This document shows positions 31,637-42,487 of a stretch of DNA of 64,000 bases, piece by piece. The notes beneath the pieces were generated by a model that was not told the DNA's origin, did not search any database, and was given only the letters and a program-made list of their open reading frames with translations. A program made the translations under genes and the position numbers. The first letter of the stretch is position 1. The number at the start of each line of letters is the position of its first letter. Source of the DNA: Macrothele yani (taxonomy: Eukaryota > Arthropoda > Arachnida > Araneae > Macrothelidae); the NCBI GenBank assembly GCA_039090855.1, contig CM077016.1, positions 55,848,569 through 55,912,568 of the forward strand. Direction: 5' to 3'.

Positions 31637-32129
31637 TTCTATTATGCAAATATTTACCACCAAAATTTCTGTTCAGTTGTGCATTGATCTCGAGGATGCC
31701 CCAAATGATAATGGAGGAATTCCTTGAATCCACAGAAGAATCTCATGCCTGAAGACTGCAAGGAAATCATCGTGCCCTCTTAATTTCCATTTTCAGAAAT
31801 CATTGCCCTTAGTTTCATGCTGAAATACAAACATTTATACAATAAAATTATATTTAATAACAATACTAGGCAAAGGCAACATCGTGAGAAAAAAGAAATT
31901 ACAGTTACAGGAACAATCTTGACTTCGTTTAACTTCCATTTTCCCCAGATGGTAGAAATGACACCCTCCCCCTCCATTAAAACCAAGCAAATTTCTTTTC
32001 ATTTGTGCACCGATCTCGGAAATGACACAATTGGAAAAAAAAAAAAGCAGAATTCTGCAAATCCATGTAAGAATCTCAATAAGATGTCAAGTGCCCTATT
32101 TGCATGTTTTACACACATATTAACTAGCT

Positions 32130-32940
32130 ACACAAGAAACTGCCACTGGTATCTGTACAGTTTATCTTCCCAGCTTTTGCTGTAAACCATAATACTTTCT
32201 TTTGTTTCCCAGTATGTTAGAAATTTTTCAAAAATCACTTTTAAATCCTAATTTTTCATTTTAAATTATTTAGGCATGCTATGGAGATCAGTTCAGCTCT
32301 GAAAGCCTTACAGTGGTTTCCATTTCAATTCCAACTTTAACTCAGTGGATTCATTGAATCTGATAAAATAAAATTATTTGATACAGGCTTACGTAGCAAA
32401 ATGATGAACCTGCTGAATCAATATCAATAAATAATGCATTTTAGCATGCATAACTGTTGTGTTGCAAAAGTGACTCATGATGTTGCAAATCATTCACGTC
32501 TACCAGCCTCGCAATTAACAATTATGAAATTGCAGTGTGTTTTCAATCAAACACTAATTTCAAAGTAAACAGAACTTGAGAAGGCACTTTTAATAATTTG
32601 TGGCACTTTCAGAATTGACGTGACTGAGGATTTTGAGAGGGAGTATGAGTGTGTGTTGGCCATGGGGTAGGAAATCACGTTACCATTACTGAAAAATCAT
32701 TGAACAGTGCCAAAAAGTAATTCCAAATTCACTGATAAGAATGCCACCGTTAACAGCATCTGAGCAATGCTTGGAGTACGAAATCACTTTTACATCATAC
32801 TTTTGGTTACCATATCTAAACAATGTCTCCTTTTCTGTTGAAACATCATAAAAGCCACTTGTGATGTGAGCTTTCTTTCAGTCTGCACTTTTCCCCATGC
32901 TTAAAGATAGTTTTTGTTTTGGCTATCACTGTGTTTTGTT
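32130..32940. other. intergenic or intronic sequence without recognised features
   Basis: AT-rich, no assignable coding. It precedes a SINE. Confidence 0.45.
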
Positions 32941-32942
32941 TG

Positions 32943-33125
32943 TTTTTTATTGGAGGTTTAATGACCACAGTGAACAACTTAATGGGCTATAAGCAGTTGC
33001 CCGTCCCTAATTTAGGGCCACTGGTTCCAGGGAAAAGGAGAAAGCCAGCACCGTTAGACAAACACAAAATCCATGTCTCACCGGGATTTGAATCTGGACC
33101 CATCTTGGACGAATGATCAGAAATC
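32943..33125 (-). repeat. tRNA-derived SINE (family 1), truncated
   Basis: It shows the body AGTTGCCCGTCCCTAATTTAGGGCCACTGGTTCCAGG and the B-box complement CCGGGATTTGAATC. The A-box end is missing after GATCAGAAATCACC. Confidence 0.85.
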
Positions 33126-34165
33126 ACCGTTGTTCACTCATATACAAAGAATTCAAAGCGAGCCGACTGTAACAGTGATTTTGTCACAATTAAAGCAAGA
33201 TGATTAGCAATTCTGGCTACTTTACAACTAAGTCACCGCTATCTTAAATATGGTGATTTTGTCACCATTACTAAATTGCAAGTTTTATAGGGGTAATTTA
33301 TATTTATTTGGTGCTCAGATGTTTGAAGTAGTTTCTAGCTCAAAAATTGGACCACCGAATATGTGAAAATTACCTCTATAAAACCACAATTTAAATATTT
33401 TTTTCACTGTATGATAATTATGGTCTTTCATTTCTTCAAATGCCAATTCATCTTGATCAATCTTCTAAAAATCATGTAGATGACATACCAGAAGAGAAAT
33501 GCATTTCAGCTTCTGCAAAGGTCAAATGCAATAATTTAAATGTTCAATCTGCTCCATCTGCAAGCAGTGTCGATTGATTTGATGCTGCCTGCACGTGGAA
33601 CAGATAAAGATTGTAGCAAGAAATATACCCGAATCTCCTTTGGCATGTCAAATTCAAAAAATTTAGCCAGTCCTGAAATTCCTTGTTTGCCATCCATGCC
33701 CCTTTTTTAATGAATTGAGAGTTTAGGTTGGAAATTCGTAAAACAATGTGGCTTTCTGCATTTCCTAATAAATAATTTGTTTATCAGAACCATCAATTAA
33801 CACAGTTCACTGTGTTAGCATGTTGTTTTGCTGTCTTCAATCTTTTAACAGCCTTTTGCCTTTTTGTTTGAAATAGATTTATCAGGGTATCACTCTTTAA
33901 AATAAACCAGATTCATTCATGTTATGGGTGTCTTTTAATTCATAGTCAGACAGAATTTTTAATAGTTATTTTTTGCCTCATCCACTAAACTTAGATTTTA
34001 GGAGTTTCAACATGAATTCTCAATGATGCATATTTTTGAATCTTTGATGCAAACCACTACTGTAACTGATTGATGTCCTTTCCTAAACTGCCTCTCTTTT
34101 TTTACACTTTCCAACCGTAGGTTGAAGAAACGCATATGCTCCAACTTTCCATCTGTCTGTCCACA
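33126..34165. other. AT-rich sequence without recognised genes
   Basis: I see no coding or element. Short repeats of GTGATTTTGTCAC at 33175 and 33250 are noted. Confidence 0.4.
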
Positions 34166-34169
34166 CAAC

Positions 34170-34650
34170 AACTCGCATAAAAATGGTTCGATTTCGATAA
34201 AATTTTAGTATGTGGTAGGGGACAACCTGGGAAGGAACCCTATTGAAAATGGGCAAAATGTGGTCAAAGGTCAAGACATAGGAGCAGGATCCATTCCATG
34301 GCCCTTTAGCATCATAACTTACGTAAAAATGCTTCGATTGCGACAAAACTTCATCTTGTTCCGGAGATGTACTTAACCGGTTCTGTTTAATTATGATCGA
34401 AATGGGGTCAAAGGTCAGGGCACAGGACAGAGATTTATTCCACAGCCATTATCTTCATAACCTATTTATTCCACAGCCATTATCTTCATAACCTGACTAA
34501 AAATGCTTCTAGTGCGACAAAACTTTAGTATGTTGTTCCGGAGGTATTCTGAACCAATTCTATTTAATATCATCGAAATCCATGGGGTCAAAGGTCAGGG
34601 CACAGGAGCGAGATTTGTTCTATGGCCATTATCCTCATAACTTAAGTAAT
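34170..34650. repeat. tandem repeat of about 165 bp with DR1-like motifs
   Basis: Three diverged units each contain AAAATG(G/C)TTC-ATTGCGACAAAACTT, GTTCCGGAG, GGTCAAAGGTCA and CCATTATC-TCATAACTTA. A 32-bp piece (ATTTATTCCACAGCCATTAT...) is additionally duplicated at 34432-34496. Confidence 0.8.
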
Positions 34651-34659
34651 GATTTCTGG

Positions 34660-36270
34660 TATGTTGAAAAGCATATTATAATCAATGCTTTGCATGATTT
34701 TACTAACTTGTCCTGAATAACTTTATGCTTAGCATGTAACCAGGTCAATCCATCAGAATCGGAGAGTATTCTCCTAATACTTATTCTTGCCACTTTTCAG
34801 GGTTTTTTTGTTGTTGTTTTTTACTGAGCACAGTTGTTCTTCAGACCCCAAACATTTATGTTTGTTGCTTAATGTCTCTTCGTGTTCTCCTGCTTGACTA
34901 ACTGATCAAAATGGACAGAAAAGTGGTTCTTTGTTGATTGAAGGTTAGATCCAGGGTCATGCTCTTTCAATTTTCATGTTAAAATTCTCACATTAACAAG
35001 TTCGCTGTGTTACGACCCACCCATGGGTAACGCGTTAACTTCTACATTTTTCAGAGGAGGAGAAAACAAAGTTTATATACATTAACTCTGAAGTGGATAT
35101 CAGTCACTTTATGTATACATCTTTAAACGACCCATCAGTGTATCGTACAGCACTGTATTAAACAGTCTACGACCCCACCAGTGGGGCATAACGCACTACC
35201 AAAAAATCACTAAAAAACGTCGCCACAGCGAACGTGTTAAAATCTAACAATATTTAACTTATTTTACAATGCTTTAAAGTATACAAAAATTGAAGAATGA
35301 AAAGCACAGTACTGTATGTCTTTGTGAAACATTTAACCACCAAAGTAGTTGGACAGCTATAGGTCTGAAAACACAAAATGTTATTTCCTCAAGGTGACCA
35401 ATTTCCTCTGTGGAAATGTAAGCCACTGAGAGCTAAAGCTATTTTCACTTGGTCAAACCAAAAGAGAATCATATGAACAAGATAACCGATCTATTTCTTC
35501 CCATTTAGTACATTCTTTGATTTCTAACTGGTGAGATTATTTGTAGAAATGGGTGGAAGGCTTTATATTTGAAGGAACACACACACACCTTTTAATTAAA
35601 AAAAAAATACTTATCTTTGATTTTTAATTATGAGTGTCAGACATTTTTGCAATCCACACAACCAAATCCACATCAACACTTCTTTTTCACTTGCAAGAAC
35701 ACTTTGATATCATATCCTATGGATACAAAGTGTTCTTGCAAGGATTTTCTTTGAAAATCCTTGCAAGAAACTTTAATCTTTAAAATCATATCCATAATCT
35801 CTGTACTGGTAAGGTTTTAAGTTACACAGGCTCCTGTTCTTCCTTGCTGCTTCCACCTTCTGTTTTCTGCAGGAAATAATTGGAGCATCTGAGAGGGCTA
35901 GTATCCCATGAGATTTGATGATTATTTCTTCAATGGATTTTCAAAGAAAGTGCTTATTACTGCTACAGTCATGTAATTTACTTTTAAAAAACACCACCTT
36001 ATTAGTGTATAAATTGGTGTTTAAAGGTATTCTTGCATAAAATAAAATAAAAACATACACTATACATAATTTAATAACCTGAAGTCATCAGTTTCCTTTA
36101 GTAAAGATTGAAAATTGCATTTGAAATTAAAATAGCACTATCTACAATGTTAAATATGAAGTTAAACTATGATTAAAAATCTAACGAATAACAACAATAC
36201 CAGCGCACCTTTATAAAAAAAGCCGAAACAACTGCAGGTAAACAACGGTGTGTGTGTGAAAGTGAAAACA
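34660..36270. other. AT-rich sequence with a double hairpin, no recognised gene
   Basis: No coding seen. It contains the hairpins at 35691-35767, a (CA)n tract at 35579-35589, and repeated CGACCCCACCAGTGGGGC-like and CGACCCACCCATGGGTAACGC motifs near 35014 and 35170. Confidence 0.4.
35691..35767. repeat. two overlapping perfect hairpins
   Basis: TTGCAAGAACACTTTG (35691-35706) pairs with 35726-35741, and CTTGCAAGGATTTTC (35735-35749) pairs with 35753-35767 across a 3-base loop. The middle arm is shared. Confidence 0.92.
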
Positions 36271-37009
36271 CAGTATAAATAACACCTGATACTGAGCTCT
36301 GTTAATCAGTATTATTCTTGTTCTTCAGATAGGAAAGGCAGCAGACTGGAGTGTGTTTCAGAAAGAACAAATTGTAATGGCCAGACAACTGGGTCAGAGC
36401 ATTTGAGAGACGGCAAGTAATGTGGGGTGTTCACAATCAGCTGTGGTTAGTACCTTCAAAAAAATGATCCGGGGAGAGAGAAAAAAAAACTAACCGCTGG
36501 CAAGGTGTGAGCCAACCAGTGTTCATCGATGCTAGAGGTGAGCGAAAGCTATCCCGTATGGTACAAGCCAATCGAAGCAATAGTGTGGTGCAACTCTCTG
36601 GTAATTTGAATGCAGGTGATGGCAATAATGTGTCACAACACACAGTACATTGAACCCTACTGAAAATGGGGTTATGTAGCTGCAGACCACTCTGAGTGTC
36701 CATGCTGATCTCCGTTCACCGTCGAAAATGTCCATAAGGGCCACAAGAGCACCAAAACTGGACTTCGAATGATTGGAAGGTCATCTGGTCTGATAAGTCT
36801 TGTTTACTGTTGCACCATATGGATGGCCAGGTATGTGTATCAATAACTACCATTTACAGTAGCAAAACACTGTTCATCACGTGTTTAACTAACAATTTTA
36901 AGCAGAAGTCAACATGTTCCTGGTAATATTAACTAAAAGCAAACTACAAACAGCATATTCAAAAGGACTTACCCCAACTTTGAAAAGTAGGCCTACATCC
37001 ATTGCCGTC

Positions 37010-37137
37010 CGGCTTTCTCAGCTAGTGAATGTATATCAGCAGTCAAAAAGACAAATATCACAAGGAACAGTAAAAACTTCCTCTGCTAGGGAACGTATGT
37101 CAGCAGTCGAAAGGACATATCACAACGAACGGTAAAA
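37010..37137. repeat. two-unit tandem repeat of about 65 bp
   Basis: CAGCTAGTGAATGTATATCAGCAGTC... and CTGCTAGGGAACGTATGTCAGCAGTC... repeat with substitutions, both ending in AACAGTAAAAAC-like sequence, near the 3' end of the PLE. Confidence 0.8.
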
Positions 37138-37309
37138 ACGACAAATTAAGTAAAACATGAATGAAACAGCACTAAACCGAGTACGAAATTGTGAAATTCA
37201 AATGAAATGAGAACATTAAAATCGATTGACAAGTAAAACCAACAAAGTTAAAACTGAAAATGACAAAACCATGGAACCTATTTACATTATACCCATGCTA
37301 CAGCATCCA

Positions 37310-37345
37310 TACATGTTTCGGCAAATATTAAGCCTTCATCAGTGG
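37310..37345 (-). ncRNA. hammerhead ribozyme-like core
   Basis: On the minus strand CTGATGA (37342-37336) is followed by a short stem AGGC/GCC with an AT-rich loop and then GAAAC (37319-37315). These are the two conserved strands of a hammerhead core in the right order and spacing. It lies downstream of the GIY-YIG ORF, where Penelope-like elements are known to carry such motifs. I cannot fold the flanking stems I and III with certainty. Confidence 0.55.
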
Positions 37346-37536
37346 AAGAGTTCACAAGTGCATGGTCCTCTGTAATCGACTAGATGTAATATGATATGCC
37401 TGAATGAAAAGACAGTATGCGAACTTCGTCGCATAAGCTATGAACATCTATACTCTATCGCGCATTTCTTGTATAGCGCCATCTGTGGAGATTTTGCCGA
37501 CGTATTCGTCCTGTTGATCAACCAAGCAGAGTTCAT

Positions 37537-38154
37537 CTAACTTCCGTTTAATATTACGTTGATTTTCAGAATGTAACAGGTTCTCCATGTGTGTGGAATA
37601 TCGATAGGTGAATTATTGTTACATTTCCCTATATATTTTTCAATAATTAGAGCCTCAGAAGTGAGAATTTGTTTAAGAGTTCGAAGTGATGTTAGAATTT
37701 TGAAATTTTCCCAATCGGGTACAGCATTGTGTTCGATGCAATACTGAATGAGTGCTGTTTTGGGTCTTTTCTTTTCCCAATCGTATACATGTTCTTTTAA
37801 TCGAGTAATAAGGCATCTCTTAGCACTGCCTATGTACATAGAATCTTTGTGATTGGGGTTAGTTATTATCGGAATACAATATACGCCCGATTTATCGAAT
37901 ATTGACTTGTTGTCATTGTAAGTCAATAAGGCGCCATTATCGATGATAGTTTCAGCCAGAAATATTTTATGCTCTGCACATTCCCTCTTTAACAAATTGG
38001 TAATAGGTGGTAAAAAAGAAATTGATGAGTAAGCTTTATATTCACTATTTTTATTATGCAAAATCTGAATGTTATTTTTGATATTGTTATAAATGGAAGT
38101 AATCAGTCTACCACTATAACCAAATGCTTCTGCAGTATTCCTGATCCACTGCAA
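37537..38154 (-). CDS. PLE GIY-YIG endonuclease, open 205-codon fragment
   Basis: The open frame starts in the RT-to-nuclease linker (MQWIRNTAEAFGYS) and includes PPITNLLKRECAEHKIFL, then SGVYCIPIITNPNHKDSMYIGSAKRCLITRLKEHVYDWEK, the GIY-YIG fold with GVY, YIG and the conserved R two helices on, then IEHNAVPDWENFKIL and EALIIEKYI, with the E typical of the domain's last catalytic position. There is no internal stop. The nuclease domain therefore looks complete, but the reverse transcriptase it needs is absent, so it is a 5'-truncated copy. Methionine start is nominal. Confidence 0.85.
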   Translation of the reverse strand: MQWIRNTAEAFGYSGRLITSIYNNIKNNIQILHNKNSEYKAYSSISFLPPITNLLKRECAEHKIFLAETIIDNGALLTYNDNKSIFDKSGVYCIPIITNPNHKDSMYIGSAKRCLITRLKEHVYDWEKKRPKTALIQYCIEHNAVPDWENFKILTSLRTLKQILTSEALIIEKYIGKCNNNSPIDIPHTWRTCYILKINVILNGS

Positions 38155-38897
38155 CTCGGCCTGTTCAGATTATGCGTTGTTTACCTGGGGAAGTGTTGGC
38201 ATCAGGATACACCGTGGGATGAAAACAAGTCGGTGGATTAAGTGCAATGCTTTGGAAAATGATCTGCTGGGAAACCCTGGGTCTAGTCATTCATACGCAC
38301 GAAACTATGACACCTACCACTAACCTAAACATCACTGCAAACCAGGTACATCCTTTCACGGCAACGGTATTCCCCTCTAATAGTGCCTTCTTTCAACAGG
38401 ATAATGCACCATGCCAAACTGCCCAGATAGTTCAAGAATGTTCATGGAACATGAAGACTTCCAGGTATTGTCCTGGCCTCCAAATCTCCTAGACATCAAT
38501 CCAATTGAGCATCTGTGGTTTGTATTAGAACATCAAATTTGATTTGTGGCAACTCAACTATGTAACTTACAAGAGTTAAAGGATCTGATGATGTGTTGCA
38601 ACCAGTTACCATAAGACATCTTTAGAAATCTTGTAGTGTCCATGCTTCAGAGGGTAAGAGCTGTTCTGGTGGCTTATGGAGGACCAACATCATATTAGGC
38701 AGGTGATCACAATGTTTTGCCTCTTCAGTTTATGTCTATAAAGCAGACTGATACCAAACACATACTGTAACTGAAGTGGCACTCTTTTGTAACAGGAGAG
38801 GTAGGGTGTGTTCTTTTTGGCTGTCACTGCATGTCTCTTAACTAGGTCAGAATACGATATATGGGCAAGGCGAGCCCAAAAGACCACACTCCACCCG

Positions 38898-40078
38898 TAG
38901 CCTAGCCTATGATAGAAGGATGCCTGTCGTTATATATACCCGTAGCCTATGTGATAGAAGGATGTATACCCGTAGCCTATGTGATAGAAGGATGTATACC
39001 GGTAGCCTGTGATAGAAGGATGCCTGTCGTTTTTCGAAAAACTTGTCCGACAGCAAAGTTTCTGATTTTGGCCACGAGCGGCGCTAGCAATCCGTACAAA
39101 TTGTAGCCTACGTACAAACAATTCAGGTCATTTCACGTCGTTGCTTACCGTGGTTTGCCATGCTTTGAGCTTGTTTTGTTGCACTTGGATCACGCTCGCG
39201 AGTTTCAAGTTATTTCTGCTTGTGTTTTACTTCAATTAAGTACTTGGCCTTCCCCATTTGTTTGACTGTCAGTAGCTAAGTTACAATGGTGTTGTGTTGT
39301 GCACTTTTTGTTTGTCAAACACTTAACGTGACATAGTGAGAAAATCAGAAACTTTGCGGCTAGACAAGTTTTTCAAAAAACGACAGGCAATCAGGCATCC
39401 TTCCATTACGTAGGCTATGGTTTAAGGCATCTCTCATGAATGCATGTGGACTGACTGACACAGGCTACTTCTTTACCAATGCAAAATCCAGGGTAGTAAA
39501 TATCAAGGGTTCACCACAATCTTTTCATATTTAGCTACAAAATATTATTTGAAGAACTTCCCCTTTTAGAAATATTTTTCAAATAAATGTAACTAATGTA
39601 AAATAAAATAAATTTGTAAATCCATTTGCAGAATAAATATAAGGTGTATATGTACATATATCTTATATATAAATATATACTGTATATATATATATATATA
39701 CACATAAGGGGTGTAACTCAATCGACGGCGATGTCTCACCCCAGTCATGTTAAGAAATTAAGTAGTTTTTAATGATGATCATATCTCAACCCACAGTCAA
39801 TTTCATTTTTATTTCGAAAATTAACTCCTTCAGTTTTGTTTGCCGATTGACGCCCCAAGAAAATGTGCACGAGATTTTTTTCTTCTTGAATATTTTAAAC
39901 ATAGCCAATGTTTTCAGTAATGTAACTTAAAAGTATTCTGTTCTCCGCTGTGACCATCGATCCTGTAAGTACGGATCAGTACTGCCATCTGGCATCTGTT
40001 TCCGCGGAGTTTTGTTCTGCGTTTGAACAAAGGAAATACGGGGAAACAACAGGCATCCTTCTATCACGTAGGCTATGC
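38898..40078. repeat. nested MITE-like elements with ATAGCCTACGTGATAG ends
   Basis: GCCTATG(T)GATAGAAGGATGCCTG occurs at 38905-38930, with tandem copies at 38940-39030. Its complement occurs at 39395-39420 and 40050-40076. The inner pair (about 39003-39072 and 39347-39421) has about 75-bp arms including GAAAAACTTGTC and GCAAAGTTTCTGATTTT. No coding is seen. Confidence 0.7.
39640..39705. repeat. (TA)n-rich microsatellite
   Basis: Imperfect TATATA tract, longest pure run about 20 bases near 39680-39698. Confidence 0.85.
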
Positions 40079-40121
40079 TCCACCTTTCCTGGTACAAAAG
40101 AGTTCCACTTCAATTAAAACA

Positions 40122-41905
40122 TACCGTATTTACTCGAATCTAGCGTGCACCTTATTTCTCAGCTACGAAAACGCGTATTTTTCTTAACTCCTATACTAAG
40201 ACCCAAGAAAACTTGAAAGAAATACAAACTTATAAAACTTACGAAATATGGCAATTCTTGAATTTATTTAAATTCCACATTATTCCAAATTATGCATTGC
40301 TCACAGACATCTCTCCATCAACATCCTCAGACATTTCATTGCATGAATCATCATTGCTGCTGTCGGCTGTGATTTCGCTGCTGGATTGTTCGAAGATAGC
40401 GTCATCTTCAATGCCATCTATCGCATTGGAAATGCTGCACTTCAGAGAAGACTGCTTAACTAAGTCATTAGGAACCAACTCCCAGGTATCCACAATCCAC
40501 TGTGCTACTACAGAGAGTGAAGATTTTTTAGCACATCCAGTTTTATTCAGTTATGTGTCTCTTGATGTAAGACATGCATTATAGCGTGTCGAATTGCTGC
40601 TTTAACAGGCCTATTTATGCAGACATCAAGGGGCTGAAGTTGGGAAGTCATTCCTCCAGGCACAACAACTAGATCAGTTGTTTTCAACAATCCTGGTATT
40701 CACTGATTTGGTTGCATGCCCCTTGAATGAATCAAATACAAGCATGGGCCACAGTCGCCCCGCACCTGGTCGTAGAAACCACACTTTTTGAAGCCACTCC
40801 TTTACCAGTTCTTCGGTCATCCAGACATTTTCTTGAACTCTGACATGAACTTTCTGAGGAAAAGTCTCTTTATTCAGAAATGTTTTTCTCTTGAAAATAA
40901 CATACAGTGGTAGCTTGTTCCCATCGGAGGTAATGGAAAGCATGACCATTATTCGGAGCTTCTCGTTTCCTGTTGTTAGCACTTTAACTTGATTTGCACC
41001 AATACTTTCTACAGTACTGTAACTTGATGGCATATCAAAATACAATGGTGTTTGGTCAGCATTCCCAATCTGGCTTAAAACATGGTGCCCTTGTTTTCTT
41101 ACTGATATGACGTACTTGAGAAAACTGTCTAGCTTTTGTTCAGTCAGATGGCATTCTCTGACATATTGAAGTATGCCACCTCAGAGAAAATTCCTTTCTT
41201 TTCATAAAATGGCAAATCCATCCTCTTGAAGCAGTGAACCTTACACTGGATCCAAGTTCACGATAAATTTCTTGTTCTTTTGCCTGAAGAATTTCTACAG
41301 TAACAGGAAAACCTGATGCACGCTGCTGCTTCATAAAATGATCTAGATGATCGTCAATATCGGGAAATCTACCCATCTTAGGTCCCGAGAACGTCTTTCT
41401 TGTTTTGGAGCACTGATTCAACTTTTCCTTTTGCTTCCTCCAAAGCCTTACGTTCACTTCTGAAACTCCATACTCCATAAAACAAGCACAATTGTCATTT
41501 TTCTCTACATACACAACCGCCTTCAGTTTAAACTATGCTGGATAATGCTGCCGTTTAGAACACATCTCTGGACAGTATACTCCACGTTCAAGTAACAAAA
41601 TGCAGTGTTTCTTTCAGAGAACAATACTATGAGGCAAGCAACTGTCCGTATTTTATAACTTTCATCGAAACTTCTCAATGAATGTAGAAGAATGGGGAAA
41701 GTTGAAGATCATTGGTGGCCATAGCAACAGTCAGACACTCAGAGGAAATTCCATCCCCTGGCGCGCTGCAACGACAACATCTTAGACAGTCAGGCATTTG
41801 CGAGACTCCAATGTAGGTATTTGTCACCGATTCTAACGCGCACCTGGATAAACAAGTTTGATTTTGGAGGGGAAAGGTGTGCATTAGATTCGAGTAAATA
41901 CGGTA
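40122..41905 (-). mobile_element. pogo-superfamily transposon with TA duplication
   Basis: The body is 40124-41903 (1780 bp). CCGTATTTACTCGAATCTA begins both ends (19 identical bases), and TA flanks them at 40122-40123 and 41904-41905. It encodes a minus-strand transposase. Confidence 0.92.
40290..41514 (-). pseudogene. pogo-type transposase, broken
   Basis: Minus-strand order: 41514-41140 has NVRLWRKQKEKL (end of the first helix-turn-helix) and a CENP-B-like second domain (LDHFMKQQRASGFPVTVEILQAKEQEIY, then TASRGWICHFMKRKEFSLR). 41045-40674 has YFDMPSSYSTVESIG and LVFDSFKGH, the second catalytic aspartate area. 40493-40290 is an acidic tail. Between pieces the frame shifts near 41130 and 41050, and the segment around 40600-40670 holds PGGMTSQLQPLD-like wording in another frame. 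The product would cut at TA sites; as written it is inactive. It is a relative of, but distinct from, the one at 43873-45274. Confidence 0.85.
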
Positions 41906-41909
41906 CATG

Positions 41910-42480
41910 TGGGATCAGACTACTTTGCAGACATACACGTATTCAGCTGCTTGAGAATGAAAACATAAGTTGTTGAAAGTGCAATAAAGGTAGGTGCCTC
42001 AGAGATTTAAAACTGAAGTCACTACTCTCTTGGTAACATTTTTATCTCTCAAATTTTTTAAATCAAAGTTTAACTTCACATTTACTACTGTAAATAGTGC
42101 TATTTCAATTTTAAATGCAATTCTTAACCTTTGCTAAATGGAATGGTCTACATGTAGCCTACTTCAGAGGATTAAATTACATACTGTTTATGTTGTTACT
42201 ATGTTTTAGATAAATTTAAACACCTTCAAAATATCGATTTATGGAAAGTAGTACATATTTATAAATTAAAGTCCCAATTTTTTAGACTGTCATTTTATTC
42301 TTAAGGTTACTCATGGTTATATTTCTTCCAGTAATTAGTCAAGCTATTAAAACAATAGCTTCTGACAATATGGAATGTAAATCAGTATCACTCCAAAGCA
42401 GTTAAAAAGTACAGTTTTAGTAATGTTTAAACACTTTGCAACATAAATATCTAATTTTGCATCACAGGTTTTGATTACCA
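41910..42480. other. intron-like AT-rich sequence
   Basis: No coding or element recognised between the pogo element and the candidate exon. Confidence 0.4.
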
Positions 42481-42487
42481 TACTTAC

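Larger units (their letters stand above)
29671..32123. repeat. dispersed repeat family, copy 3, between direct repeats
   Basis: It shares GAGACCGACCAAGAAAC, the AATACAAACATTTAT unit, AACATCGTGAGAAAAAAGAAATTAC and GTAAGAATCTCA with copies 1 and 2. About 36 bases (AGTGCC-TATTTACATGTTTTACACACATATTAAC) occur at 29671-29706 and again at 32087-32123. The copy is broken by the DD41D-type mariner at 30317-31634. Confidence 0.65.
36837..38175 (-). mobile_element. Penelope-like element inserted in Tc1
   Basis: Joining GGTATG (36836) to CGTTGTTTACC (38176) restores the Tc1 sequence, and TATG sits at both junctions as a possible 4-bp duplication. The minus-strand body carries the GIY-YIG ORF (38154-37537) and downstream a hammerhead-like motif (37310-37345). 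The reverse transcriptase is missing (5' truncation, common for these elements). Confidence 0.8.
36330..38560 (+). pseudogene. Tc1 transposase, split by insertion and frameshifted
   Basis: The first part reads in fragments GKAADWSVFQKEQIVMARQLGQSI, then SQSAVVSTFKKM, and near 36780 KVIWSDKSCLL, where the first catalytic box DE becomes DK. After the PLE the frame resumes (about 38180) with VYLGKCWHQDTPWDENKSVD, then FFQQDNAPCQTAQIVQE (38390-38440; second D) and, in another frame, INPIEHLWFVLE (38488-38530; E). The right half is less damaged than the left. DD34E layout is kept in outline. Confidence 0.8.
36330..38730 (+). mobile_element. Tc1-like element interrupted by a Penelope-like element
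   Basis: Transposase pieces lie on both sides of the PLE (36330-36836 and 38176-38560). The right end reads TGATCACAATGTTTTGCCTCTTCAGT near 38703-38729, the well-known Tc1-type terminal wording. No matching left TIR is seen, so the 5' end is truncated or too diverged. Confidence 0.75.

Noticed and set aside
36437..36744. Two minus-strand ORFs
   Set aside because: They are antisense to the Tc1 transposase remnant.
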